A DNA stretch of 21,598 bases from Desulfuromonadales bacterium (GCA_014860175.1 JACZKF010000340.1:1-21598); one strand, 5' to 3'; positions 1 to 7,470 are shown, counted from the stretch's first letter. The notes: generated by a model from the letters alone, not told the origin. Numbers and translations are program-made.

Positions 1-733
1 GGGGGATGACGCGGGTGGCGGGATGAATCCGGGCGGCACGGGTCTGCAGTTGGAGCAGAGCCTGGCCGCTCAGAGTGCAGCGATCGCCGGAAGTGACCGC
101 TTGCAGGATCAAGGGGACCTCTGGAGCTTCCTCCTGCAGCAAGCGGGCGGCCGTCTCCACTTCTTCCAGCGGCGTCTCTTCCCCGACCACCGCCTTGACC
201 TGACAGTTGACCTGCCGGGCCAGGCGCAGAAACTGCCGGTGCAACGCCCAAGGGGCGGCAACGCCGGTCATCGAGGGGAGTTTCAGGTCCATGGCGATAT
301 AGTCGAGATGGGGGAGTAGCGGCTCGAGAGCTGCCGGCAGCGTTCCGTTAGTCTCCAGGTAGATCGGCCACAGGGAGCGCAGGGACGGCAGCCATTCACC
401 GAGAACCTCCCCTTGTGTCAGCGGTTCACCGCCGGTCAGACTGAGGCTGTGATGCACCCCGGGCATGAGCTGCTCCCACTGATGGAGAATCGAGGTGAGG
501 GTCTCCAGGGCTACCGGGTTGGGGAGACTGCGGAAGAGGCCGGAGCCGGGAGCATCCTCGATCCGGCAGTCGGGCTGCGGCTGAAAGGGGGTATCGCAGT
601 AGGCGCAGTCCAGATTGCAGCCGGCCAGGCGCACGAAGACCTGCCGGCAGCCGACCAGCACCCCCTCCCCCTGGATGGAGGAGAAGACCTCGATGAATTC
701 CCCCTCAGTCCTGGGTGTAACTGGCGCAGGCAC
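1..733 (-). CDS. queE: 7-carboxy-7-deazaguanine synthase QueE (radical SAM), C-terminus cut by window edge
   Basis: QueE is a radical SAM enzyme that contracts 6-carboxytetrahydropterin to 7-carboxy-7-deazaguanine on the way to queuosine and related 7-deazaguanines. The frame is open from 733 to the left edge, about 244 residues in view, close to full family length. Near the N-terminus are the FSSIQGEG substrate-binding signature and the SAM-radical cluster motif C39-xxx-C43-xx-C46 (CNLDCAYCDT). A TGGEP segment for SAM binding and a DLK segment follow. I chose the GTG at 733 because a GGGAG ribosome site lies 8 nt upstream and there is no in-frame ATG before the conserved region. It overlaps the end of queD by 29 nt, which suggests translational coupling and fits consecutive pathway steps. 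The family call is firm; the exact start is less so. Confidence 0.93.
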   Translation of the reverse strand, partial: MPAPVTPRTEGEFIEVFSSIQGEGVLVGCRQVFVRLAGCNLDCAYCDTPFQPQPDCRIEDAPGSGLFRSLPNPVALETLTSILHQWEQLMPGVHHSLSLTGGEPLTQGEVLGEWLPSLRSLWPIYLETNGTLPAALEPLLPHLDYIAMDLKLPSMTGVAAPWALHRQFLRLARQVNCQVKAVVGEETPLEEVETAARLLQEEAPEVPLILQAVTSGDRCTLSGQALLQLQTRAARIHPATRVIP

Positions 734-1076
734 AATCGGACTCCCAGACATTGACTTTCTCCACCCGGACGTTGTCATCGTTGAGACGCTCCTGCAGTTT
801 ATCGAACAGGAACCGGGCGAGATGTTCCGACGACGGGCTGAGCTGGTCGAAAGGGGGGATGTTGTTGAGGTACTTGTGGTCGAGCAGGTCGAGCACCTCC
901 TTGGTCTCCCGCTTGAGAATCTTGAAATCAATGCCCAGCCCGGATTTGTTGAGCTCCCGGGCGGCAACGGTCACCTCCACCTTCCAGTTGTGGCCGTGCA
1001 GGTTCTCGCAGTCCCCTTGGTAATGCCGCAGATTGTGGGCGGCAGCGAAATGAGAATGGACCGTCAAATGATACAT
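705..1076 (-). CDS. queD: 6-carboxy-5,6,7,8-tetrahydropterin synthase QueD
   Basis: QueD converts dihydroneopterin triphosphate to 6-carboxytetrahydropterin, the substrate of QueE, in the cytosol. The protein has 123 residues, normal for QueD. Zinc ligands are visible as the early His in FAAAHNL and the pair in LHGHNW. The catalytic Cys precedes them (GDCENLHGH), and a late WESDCACASY segment carries the conserved Glu. The start is ATG at 1076, 5 nt after the yacG stop, so it sits in a minus-strand operon yacG-queD-queE. Start and stop agree with the family length. Confidence 0.95.
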   Translation of the reverse strand: MYHLTVHSHFAAAHNLRHYQGDCENLHGHNWKVEVTVAARELNKSGLGIDFKILKRETKEVLDLLDHKYLNNIPPFDQLSPSSEHLARFLFDKLQERLNDDNVRVEKVNVWESDCACASYTQD

Positions 1077-1081
1077 CGTAT

Positions 1082-1288
1082 TTAGTCCTTGCGTGGGAAT
1101 TCGATCAGATTGTCGATGGTTTCAGGGTCGACCTGCGGCCCTGGAATACGGTACTCCTCGTCTGCCCAGCGCCCCAGGTCGACCGTGCGACATCTATCGG
1201 AGCAGAACGGCCGATGGGGGTTCCCCTCCCAGGGGGTGCGGGTGCGGCATCGCGGGCAGGCGACGAGAAGGGGTTGATGATCTGCCAT
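1082..1288 (-). CDS. yacG: YacG-like zinc-binding protein (DNA gyrase inhibitor family)
   Basis: A 68-residue protein with the YacG zinc knuckle: C11-P-R-C14 and C29-S-D-R-C33, followed by the family's VDLGRWADEEYRIPG segment. In Escherichia coli YacG binds GyrB and inhibits gyrase; the role here is inferred from family membership. I chose the ATG at 1288. A longer GTG start (1327) would add a Lys/Arg-rich stretch that looks like the purine-rich ribosome-binding region (AAAAGGAAGG) translated by accident. The gene is followed after 5 nt by queD, so the two probably share a transcript. The 116 nt upstream separate it from the kinase-like gene and hold no convincing promoter. Confidence 0.9.
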   Translation of the reverse strand: MADHQPLLVACPRCRTRTPWEGNPHRPFCSDRCRTVDLGRWADEEYRIPGPQVDPETIDNLIEFPRKD

Positions 1289-1404
1289 GATCTGGGACCT
1301 TCCTTTTCTTTTCTTTCTTTGTAGCACACCAGGGGGTCTGGCTCCAAGAGGATGTCATTGCCAGGGGCAAGAAAGGGGGGTGCGAGGCCGCGCTGCGGGA
1401 GGGT

Positions 1405-2628
1405 TCAGGGGAAGATGGTCGCCAGCCGATCGATCGCCCCCTGAAGATCGGCATACTCCAGGGTGTAACACCGACACCCTTCGACCAGAGCGATCATCGC
1501 TTCGACATCGGCGACCTCCAACGGTCGGTCGGAAGAGCCGGCCTGGCAAAGGGTCTGCAAAGCGGAACTCTTCGCCATCGCCAGCAGCTCTACCCCCGCT
1601 GTTGCCGGGCGGTAGCGGGGGAAAATGATCGCTTCGATGGGCGCTCCGGGACGGTCGCTGCCGGCCGAGCTGCCGTCAGGCGGGGGGAGATAGCGCACCA
1701 GTTGGCCGTCGGCCCGTAGATGGACCGGGTAGTCGGTCAACCCCGGATAATATTCCTCCAGCACCGGGACCGAACCCGGTTTGATGCTCATCGGCAGCGC
1801 CACGGGACACAACCGCAGGTCGCTGCGGTCGACGGCCGCCAGTTCATCCGAGTAGAAGAGGTAGCCTTGTGTCGCCAGTGCCGCCGCCAGAGTCGTCTTG
1901 CCGCCACCGGTCTCGGCGGGAAAGAGGATCGCCCTTTCACCCCGGCCGAGGGCGGCGGCGTGAAAGAGAAGCTTGTCGGCCAGCAGTTCACTGCTTCGGA
2001 TGAAGAGAATGGTCATCAGCTGGGGGACGATCTCGTTGCGGAGCGCGCCGGTGACCAGAAGAGAACCATTGACCAGGATATCCCAGGAATCGGCTGCTGG
2101 CGAAGTGGCCGCTACCGCCAATCGGGTAGTGACCGGCGACTGGCCGGCCACCCCAAGGTGGGACACCAGCCTGGCGAACTCCGCCCCTGCCAAGAGATCC
2201 TGGCAGAGGAATTCGACCACCTGACCGGGGGCCTGGAACAGGGTCGTGACCGCCCATCCGCCCGGACCGGCCGGAGCACGTGAGTCGGCTTCCAGCCAGA
2301 CAAACGGCTGGTCGACCGTGGCCGGCTCGACCTCCGCGGCGGAGAACAGCCCTTCCTTTGTGAAAGCTTCCAGGGTGAGGGTGACATCGCGCAGCGCGGT
2401 TGTCTGGTCGATGGCAAAGCGGGCAGCCACCCGGCTGGCTAATCCCTCCAGATTGTCACCGGGGTCGAGCAGGCACCAGATGAAGGCGGAAGGGGCGTTC
2501 AGCACCCAGAGACGGCGTCCGCCAGGACGGAACAGAACTCCCCCGTCGGCAAAGGGAACAAAGTGAACAAAAGGGGTGATGGTGACGACCGAGGCCTGGG
2601 ATTTGGCCGCAGCCTCAGTCATCTCCAT
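1405..2628 (-). CDS. PqqD-like / HPr kinase-like fusion protein (putative peptide-modification kinase)
   Basis: About 407 residues. Residues ~20-100 resemble the PqqD fold, a peptide chaperone of modified-peptide pathways (VLFRPGGRRLWVLNAPSAFI, then a Leu-rich helical stretch). The C-terminal half resembles HPr kinase/phosphorylase: a P-loop PAETGGGKTTLAAA at ~237-250 and a following FYSDELAAV (~258-265), comparable to the acidic loop after the HprK P-loop. In lasso-peptide clusters such as the paeninodin cluster, HprK homologues phosphorylate the precursor peptide. By analogy this protein could bind and phosphorylate the peptide encoded just upstream (2654-2857). The frame is open up to 2835, but the extra N-terminus overlaps the peptide gene. 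I prefer the ATG at 2628 (ATG 2622 or GTG 2652 are alternatives), 25 nt after the peptide stop. A bacterial PTS role is unlikely given the PqqD part. Substrate unknown. Confidence 0.8.
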   Translation of the reverse strand: MEMTEAAAKSQASVVTITPFVHFVPFADGGVLFRPGGRRLWVLNAPSAFIWCLLDPGDNLEGLASRVAARFAIDQTTALRDVTLTLEAFTKEGLFSAAEVEPATVDQPFVWLEADSRAPAGPGGWAVTTLFQAPGQVVEFLCQDLLAGAEFARLVSHLGVAGQSPVTTRLAVAATSPAADSWDILVNGSLLVTGALRNEIVPQLMTILFIRSSELLADKLLFHAAALGRGERAILFPAETGGGKTTLAAALATQGYLFYSDELAAVDRSDLRLCPVALPMSIKPGSVPVLEEYYPGLTDYPVHLRADGQLVRYLPPPDGSSAGSDRPGAPIEAIIFPRYRPATAGVELLAMAKSSALQTLCQAGSSDRPLEVADVEAMIALVEGCRCYTLEYADLQGAIDRLATIFP

Positions 2629-2653
2629 CACCCCTGCTAAGGATTGGCTCACC

Positions 2654-2857
2654 TTACTGCCGAGGCCCCAGGGGTGCCTTGGCAGGGGCTTTGCCAGTGC
2701 TGGTGATCCGGCCTTTGCCGGAGTTCCATGACTTGGCGGCGCTTGCTTTCTCCACCAGCATGGAAAGGATGACGGGAGTGGCATAGGCCGCATAGGCGCT
2801 ATTACGCAGGAAATCCCGCCTCTTCTGATCGGCAATGGGTGGCTTTTGTTCGCTCAT
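2654..2857 (-). CDS. Small peptide with twin-arginine-like leader (putative modification substrate)
   Basis: A 67-residue product preceded by a strong ribosome site (AGGAGA, 5 nt before the ATG). Residues 12-18 (KRRDFLR) match the twin-arginine pattern R-R-x-F-L-K/R. A hydrophobic stretch (~20-35, AYAAYATPVILSMLV) and an A-S-A at 38-40 follow, so export by Tat with cleavage after residue 40 is possible. The remaining 27 residues are basic and rich in Ser, Thr, Gly, Lys and Pro, including S43, S46, T52, S53 and T54. There is no known catalytic domain. It sits between a nucleotidyltransferase-like gene and a PqqD/HprK-like gene and has its own predicted promoter, as expected for a precursor peptide expressed above its enzymes. 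Alternatives are a small Tat-exported protein or a membrane-anchored peptide. Confidence 0.75.
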   Translation of the reverse strand: MSEQKPPIADQKRRDFLRNSAYAAYATPVILSMLVEKASAAKSWNSGKGRITSTGKAPAKAPLGPRQ

Positions 2858-2909
2858 AGGCTCTCCTGGTACAGGGTTGACGTTCAGCGCACCTGACTGT
2901 TATTGGCGC

Positions 2910-2937
2910 CTTTTAACATCGGAGCGGGTACTGTCAA
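2910..2937 (-). promoter_or_regulatory. Predicted sigma70-type promoter of the peptide/kinase pair
   Basis: On the minus strand a perfect -35 box TTGACA (2932-2937) is followed after 16 nt by TAAAAG (2910-2915, 4 of 6 matches to the -10 box). The predicted start of transcription is near 2903, giving a leader of about 45 nt before the peptide ATG at 2857. It lies in the 93-nt gap after the nucleotidyltransferase stop, so the peptide and kinase could be expressed independently of the upstream gene. Confidence 0.5.
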
Positions 2938-2950
2938 GGAAAAGGCGTAT

Positions 2951-4204
2951 TTATTCCTCCGGAACAAAATCATTTTTGGCAAATTTCATGAGGCGGGCAG
3001 CACGGTTCCGGGCGCCCCACCATTGCCGAAGATAGTAAAAGCGCCGGGGAAGAGCGGTCCATCCTCGTCCGTAACAAGGGTTGCGCCAGAGCCAGCCGGG
3101 CAGATGACTCAGGTAGAAGGCGCGGATCAGAACCGATTTCACTTTCTCCCCCTGGCGGAACCGGGTATCGGAGAGGGCGGGGGCATTGCCTCCAGCCACG
3201 ATTCGGGCGATGGCTAGCCGGCTCCGCCAGTCGGCGTCCCCCTCCCCTCCTCCCATCAACTGCCTGGCCAATTGACGAAACACCTGAAACTCGTGGTCGG
3301 CTCCCGTCTCGGTGCCGACAGCAAGCCACCGATGGTGCTGAATCTCCGAAGAGTATCGCACCCCCAGGGCACTGAACTCGGCCAGAGCCGCCAAGGGGAG
3401 ACTCGACTGGATGAATTCGCGCATCGGCAACAGGGCATGGAAGGTGGCGTGCAGCAGGCGGCTGGTCGGATCGGGGATAAAGGTACTCTGGCCGACGAAG
3501 TCGATCGGCACTTTGCCCGCCCAGAAGAGGGAAGCCGGCAAGCCACGCCCCGCTTGGCCGCGGGAGGGGCGATGGTGAATTTCGATCACCACCGGCGTCC
3601 CTGGCAGAAAGAGGCGTGGCAGATGGTGGCGTCGATAGTCGGGGGAGACAGGAAAGTCGCCGGCCGGTGCTTCCGTGGCGGTCACGTAGCCCCATTGCCC
3701 GACCAGCTCGCGCCAGAGGCGCTCGGTTCCTGGGGGCTCTACCAGGAGGTCGAGATCCCCCAGCATCCGCGCCCCCGGATCCCGGTACAGGTCATCGGCC
3801 AGGCTCGCCGCCCCTTTCAGCAGGAGGCAGGAAATTCCAAGACCGTCAGCCACTTGCAGAATACATCTTAAAGCGTTACGAAAGGCGTCATTGCGCTCGC
3901 AGTTGGCTTCGTGCAGGCAGTGGAGGAACTCGCGCAGCTCCGGTGGCAGATGGGACAGGAGACGATGCTGGCGCAGTCGTACATACAGCAGCGGAGTGCA
4001 GAAATGGAGGTTGACCAGGGTCAGGATCTCGCCCCAGTCGATTCGGTCCAAGCCGATGGCCTGGCGCAGGGCAGCGGTGGTTTCAGCGCTCAGGTGGGGG
4101 GCAAGGAGAAGCGCGCTCAGAGCGTACGGATTTCGCCGGAAACGCCGCGGCAACTCCACGGCTTCAGGGTGATCCGCAACAGCCGTCCGTGGTTCACTCA
4201 ACAT
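2951..4204 (-). CDS. Nucleotidyltransferase-fold family protein (NTP_transf_5-like)
   Basis: A 417-residue protein with the signature of the uncharacterised nucleotidyltransferase family often found beside PqqD/HprK-like genes. The signature is SCLLLKGAA (~125-133), then MLGDLDLLV (~147-155) with the metal-binding D150-x-D152, and a likely third carboxylate in VIEIHHRP (E208). The rest is mostly helical with several Trp/Arg-rich stretches and no membrane segment or signal peptide, so it is probably cytosolic. In lasso-peptide and related clusters such proteins accompany a precursor kinase; nucleotide transfer to a phosphorylated or hydroxyl group is inferred, not shown. The ATG at 4204 follows AGGGGGAG with 3 nt spacing. 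It is the first gene of a minus-strand group leading to the peptide and kinase genes. Confidence 0.8.
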   Translation of the reverse strand: MLSEPRTAVADHPEAVELPRRFRRNPYALSALLLAPHLSAETTAALRQAIGLDRIDWGEILTLVNLHFCTPLLYVRLRQHRLLSHLPPELREFLHCLHEANCERNDAFRNALRCILQVADGLGISCLLLKGAASLADDLYRDPGARMLGDLDLLVEPPGTERLWRELVGQWGYVTATEAPAGDFPVSPDYRRHHLPRLFLPGTPVVIEIHHRPSRGQAGRGLPASLFWAGKVPIDFVGQSTFIPDPTSRLLHATFHALLPMREFIQSSLPLAALAEFSALGVRYSSEIQHHRWLAVGTETGADHEFQVFRQLARQLMGGGEGDADWRSRLAIARIVAGGNAPALSDTRFRQGEKVKSVLIRAFYLSHLPGWLWRNPCYGRGWTALPRRFYYLRQWWGARNRAARLMKFAKNDFVPEE

Positions 4205-4414
4205 TTCTCCCCCTGGCTCGCCCCCGCGTGAATGCTACTAACAATAGCAGCTGCGGACGCTTGAGCAAGGCGACATCTGGGCAGAGCCACCTTGACCGGT
4301 GTCCCTGGCTGTGGCCTCCGGCGCAAGCGCTCGACACCCGGGTGGATTTCCAGCCTGGAGGAGAGGTAAAATAAGCGCTCAATCAACTCACTCGAAAACG
4401 AGAGGATATATATT

Positions 4415-5044
4415 TTGGGACGCTATCTGGGGCCGGTCTGCAGACTGTGCCGAAGAGAAGGAATGTGCCTTTCCCTCAAGGGGAAGAGATCTCTGACGGG
4501 GAAATGCGGCATCGTGCGCATCACCCTGCCACCGGGACAACACGGCCAACGGCGGATAAAGATGACCCCCTATGGCCGGCAACTCAGGGAAAAACAGCGG
4601 ATGAAGCGGGTCTACGGCATGCTGGAAGGACAATTCCGGCAGACCTTCGGCCGGGCCGAGCGGATGAAAGGGGTGACCGGCGAGAACCTGCTGGCGTTGC
4701 TGGAGCGCCGCCTCGACCGCATCGTTTACCGCCTGGGGTTCGCCGCCACCCAGGCCGAGGCCCGGCAGCTGGTCACCCACGGTCATATCGTCGTCAACGG
4801 CGGGAAGCTCGACCGCCCGTCGGCCGTGCTGCGGCCGGGGGCTGTAGTCGAGGTCCGGGAGAAGAGCCGGGGGCTCGAACGGATCAACGAAGCCCTGGAT
4901 GACGCCCTCAGGCAAGGGATCCGGTCGTGGGTGGAACTCGACCGGGGCGCCTATCGGGGGACGCTGAAGAGCCTGCCCGAACGGCAGGAACTGACCACTC
5001 CCTCCTTCGAAGAGCACCTGGTAGTCGAACACTATTCCAAATAA
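4415..5044 (+). CDS. rpsD: 30S ribosomal protein S4 (solitary rpsD)
   Basis: S4 binds 16S rRNA early in 30S assembly. All 209 residues fit the family: the N-terminal GRYLGPVCRLCRREG start, a four-Cys zinc site (C9, C12, C18 and C31 in the TGKCGI segment), the PPGQHGQRR stretch, and an S4 RNA-binding domain (RLDRIVYRLGFAATQAEARQLV...HGHIVVNG). It begins with TTG at 4415; AGAGGA lies 8 nt upstream and no in-frame ATG or GTG fits. The usual neighbours (rpsM, rpsK, rpoA, rplQ) are absent, so this is either a second S4 copy or a relocated gene. Spacing to the downstream helicase is 133 nt with a hairpin between them. Confidence 0.93.
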   Translation: MGRYLGPVCRLCRREGMCLSLKGKRSLTGKCGIVRITLPPGQHGQRRIKMTPYGRQLREKQRMKRVYGMLEGQFRQTFGRAERMKGVTGENLLALLERRLDRIVYRLGFAATQAEARQLVTHGHIVVNGGKLDRPSAVLRPGAVVEVREKSRGLERINEALDDALRQGIRSWVELDRGAYRGTLKSLPERQELTTPSFEEHLVVEHYSK

Positions 5045-5061
5045 CCTTGGACCCTAGCGGC

Positions 5062-5092
5062 AAAAGCCCCGTCCGGTCCGCCGGGCGGGGTT
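5062..5092 (+). terminator. Hairpin after S4, possible intrinsic terminator
   Basis: A 10-bp stem (5067-5076 CCCCGTCCGG with 5081-5090 CCGGGCGGGG, one G-T pair) closes a 4-nt loop, 22 nt after the S4 stop. Only two T follow on the plus strand, and AAAA precedes it. It could attenuate rather than end transcription, so the helicase gene may still be partly co-transcribed. Confidence 0.45.
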
Positions 5093-5177
5093 CGGCCGAT
5101 GCCGCGGCTTGCTATTCTGTCGCATTCCCCTGCTGCAGCAACGGATAAACGCCTTGACCTCTTCCGACGACCGTTCG

Positions 5178-7430
5178 ATGTCCTACCAGGTGGCTGTGCG
5201 AGCCTTGTGTGAATTTACTGCCAAGGCCGGTGATCTCGACCTGCGCTTCACCCCCTCCCCTACCGCCCAGGAAGGGGTAGCCGGTCACGTCGTGGTGGCC
5301 TCCCGGCGCGGCGCCGGCTACCAGGCCGAACTGGCACTGAGCGGCGGCTACCGGGGGCTGCTGGTGCGGGGGCGGGCCGATGGCTACGACCCGGCGCTGA
5401 ATCGGCTCGAAGAGGTAAAAACCTATCGGGGCGATCTGAGCCGGATGCCGGACAACCATCGCCAGCTGCATTGGGCCCAGGCGAAGATCTACGGCTGGCT
5501 GCAGTGCCAAGCGCTTGGCCTGGCGGAGATCCGCCTGGCGCTGGTCTATTACGACATCCTCAGCCAGCAGGAGACCGTCTTTACCGAATCGTTCCCGGCG
5601 CCGGCTCTGCGGCAGTTTTTCGAAGAGCAGTGCGAGCGCTTCCTCGCCTGGGCGAAGCAGGAGGTCACCCACCGTACGGCCCGGGATCAGGCGCTCCTCG
5701 CCTTGCCGTTCCCCTACCCGTCCTTCCGGACCGGCCAGCGCCCCCTGGCCGAAGCGGTCTACAAAACCGTCACGGCCGGCCGCTGCCTGCTGGCGGAAGC
5801 CCCCACCGGCATCGGCAAAACCATCGGCACCCTGTTCCCGATGTTCAAGGCCCTGCCCGGGCAGCAGCTGGACAAGATCTTCTTCCTGGCGGCCAAGACC
5901 CCCGGTCGCACCCTGGCGCTGGAGGCGGCCCGGCAGATCGAGGAGAGTGCCCCGGGGTTGACTCTGCGGGTGCTGGAACTGGTCGCCCGGGATAAAGCCT
6001 GCGAGCACCCGGACCTGGCCTGCCATGGCGAATCGTGCCCGCTGGCGAGCGGTTTCTACGACCGCTTGCCGGCGGCGCGGCAAGCCGCCCTGAATGGCGC
6101 TCTCCTCGACCAGAGCACCGTGCAGGCGGTGGCGCGGGAGCACCAGCTCTGTCCCTACTACCTCAGTCAGGAACTGGCCCGCTGGGCCGACCTGGTAGTC
6201 GGTGACTACAACTACTATTTCGACCTCACCGCCCTGCTCTACTCCTTCACCGTCGCCAACCAGTGGCGAGTTGGGGTGCTGGTGGACGAAGCCCACAACC
6301 TGGTCACGCGGGCGCGCCAGATGTACACCGTCGAGCTCGATCAGGCGGTCTTCCGGCGGCTGCGGCGCTCGGCCCCGGCGCTGCTCAAGAAGTCGCTCGA
6401 CCGGGTCAACCGCGGCTGGAACGCCGCCTGCCGGGAGCAGGACGACCCTTATCAGGTCTACGACCGGCTGCCGGCGAAGTTACTCTCGGCCCTGCAGAAG
6501 GCGGTCGCCGACATCACTGATTACCTGACCGAAGAGCCTTCCGGCCTCGACCCCACCCTGCAGGACTTCTACTTTACCGCCATGCACTTTTGCCGGCTTG
6601 CCGAACTGCTGGACGAGAACTTTCTGTTCGACATCAAGGTTGTGCCGGCAACTCCCCGCCCGCACTCGGTTCTGTGCATCAGGAACCTGGTGCCGGCGCC
6701 GTTTCTGGCCCCCCGCTTCGAAGCGGCGCACTCGATCATCCTCTTTTCCGCCACCTTGCGTCCCGGACACTACTACCGCAATCTGCTGGGGCTCCCCCCG
6801 GACAGCTACCAGATCGATGTCGAGTCCCCCTTCAGCGCCGATCAGTTGTCGGTCCGGATCAGCCGGGTATCGACCCGCTTTCAACACCGGGGAGCCTCCC
6901 TGGCCCCCATCGTCGCCTTGATGGCCGGGCAGTTCGCCTGCCAGCCGGGAAACTACCTCGCCTTCTTCAGCAGCTTTGACTATCTGGAGCAGGTGGCGGG
7001 ACTGTTCGAGGCGGACCATCCCCAGATTCCGATCTGGCGGCAGGTGCGCCAGATGGACGAGAGCGGGCGGCGGAACTTTCTCGCCCAATTCACCCCCACC
7101 AGCCAGGGGATCGGATTTGCCGTCTTGGGGGGAGCGTTCGGCGAAGGGATCGACCTGCCGGGAGAGCGCCTGATCGGCGCCTTTATCGCCACCCTGGGGC
7201 TGCCCCAGGTGAACCCGGTGAACGAACAGATCCGGCGGCGGATGGGGGCGCTGTTCGGCGCCGGGTACGACTACACCTACTTCTATCCCGGCGTGCAGAA
7301 GGTGGTGCAGGCCGCCGGACGGGTGATCAGGACCCCCCAGGACCGCGGCGTCGTTTTCCTCATCGATGACCGCTTTGCCCGCCCTGAGGTGTTGCGCCTG
7401 CTCCCGCGCTGGTGGGGGGTGGTGCTGTAG
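5178..7430 (+). CDS. RecB-like nuclease + XPD/DinG-like Fe-S DNA helicase fusion
   Basis: About 750 residues. Residues ~60-110 carry RecB-type PD-(D/E)xK nuclease motifs: D68 in GRADGYD, E79-V-K81, and Q101-xxx-Y105. The superfamily 2 helicase core follows with Walker A APTGIGKT (208-215), then four Fe-S cysteines C275, C282, C287 and C325, and the DEAH box at 370-373 (VDEAHN). C-terminal helicase motifs include LFSATLRPG, FGEGIDLPGERL and QAAGRVIRTPQDRG. This arrangement suggests a DNA repair or replication enzyme that both unwinds and cuts, probably 5'-3'. The family usually begins just before the YxVxVRxLCEFTAKxGDLDLRFTPSPTAQEG block, so I chose ATG 5178. TTG 5154 or an earlier start (frame open to 5109) is possible. 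Every key residue is present. The exact cellular role is not known. Confidence 0.9.
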   Translation: MSYQVAVRALCEFTAKAGDLDLRFTPSPTAQEGVAGHVVVASRRGAGYQAELALSGGYRGLLVRGRADGYDPALNRLEEVKTYRGDLSRMPDNHRQLHWAQAKIYGWLQCQALGLAEIRLALVYYDILSQQETVFTESFPAPALRQFFEEQCERFLAWAKQEVTHRTARDQALLALPFPYPSFRTGQRPLAEAVYKTVTAGRCLLAEAPTGIGKTIGTLFPMFKALPGQQLDKIFFLAAKTPGRTLALEAARQIEESAPGLTLRVLELVARDKACEHPDLACHGESCPLASGFYDRLPAARQAALNGALLDQSTVQAVAREHQLCPYYLSQELARWADLVVGDYNYYFDLTALLYSFTVANQWRVGVLVDEAHNLVTRARQMYTVELDQAVFRRLRRSAPALLKKSLDRVNRGWNAACREQDDPYQVYDRLPAKLLSALQKAVADITDYLTEEPSGLDPTLQDFYFTAMHFCRLAELLDENFLFDIKVVPATPRPHSVLCIRNLVPAPFLAPRFEAAHSIILFSATLRPGHYYRNLLGLPPDSYQIDVESPFSADQLSVRISRVSTRFQHRGASLAPIVALMAGQFACQPGNYLAFFSSFDYLEQVAGLFEADHPQIPIWRQVRQMDESGRRNFLAQFTPTSQGIGFAVLGGAFGEGIDLPGERLIGAFIATLGLPQVNPVNEQIRRRMGALFGAGYDYTYFYPGVQKVVQAAGRVIRTPQDRGVVFLIDDRFARPEVLRLLPRWWGVVL

Positions 7431-7443
7431 CCGTCCCGATAAA

Positions 7444-7462
7444 CAACCCCCGGAGGGAGTTG
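7444..7462. terminator. Hairpin between convergent helicase and EAL genes
   Basis: An 8-position stem with one mismatch (CAACCCCC / GGGAGTTG) and a 3-nt loop lies 13 nt after the helicase stop and 8 nt beyond the EAL-gene stop. Read on the minus strand it is followed by TTTATC. It may serve as a weak shared terminator for both converging genes. Confidence 0.4.
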
Positions 7463-7470
7463 CGTTGGGG

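Noticed and set aside
2629..2835. 69-residue N-terminal extension of the PqqD/HprK-like gene
   Set aside because: It overlaps the peptide gene in another frame and reads as Pro/Arg-rich noise. The PqqD-like part begins only after the internal ATG.
1405..4204. Complete lasso-peptide gene cluster
   Set aside because: No asparagine-synthetase-like cyclase, transglutaminase-like protease or ABC exporter is present, and the peptide has a Tat-like signal rather than a lasso precursor layout.
5112..6296. 394-residue open frame on the minus strand inside the helicase gene
   Set aside because: It is antisense to a gene with intact motifs on the plus strand, and GC-rich codons leave long antisense frames. 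No domain or ribosome site supports it.
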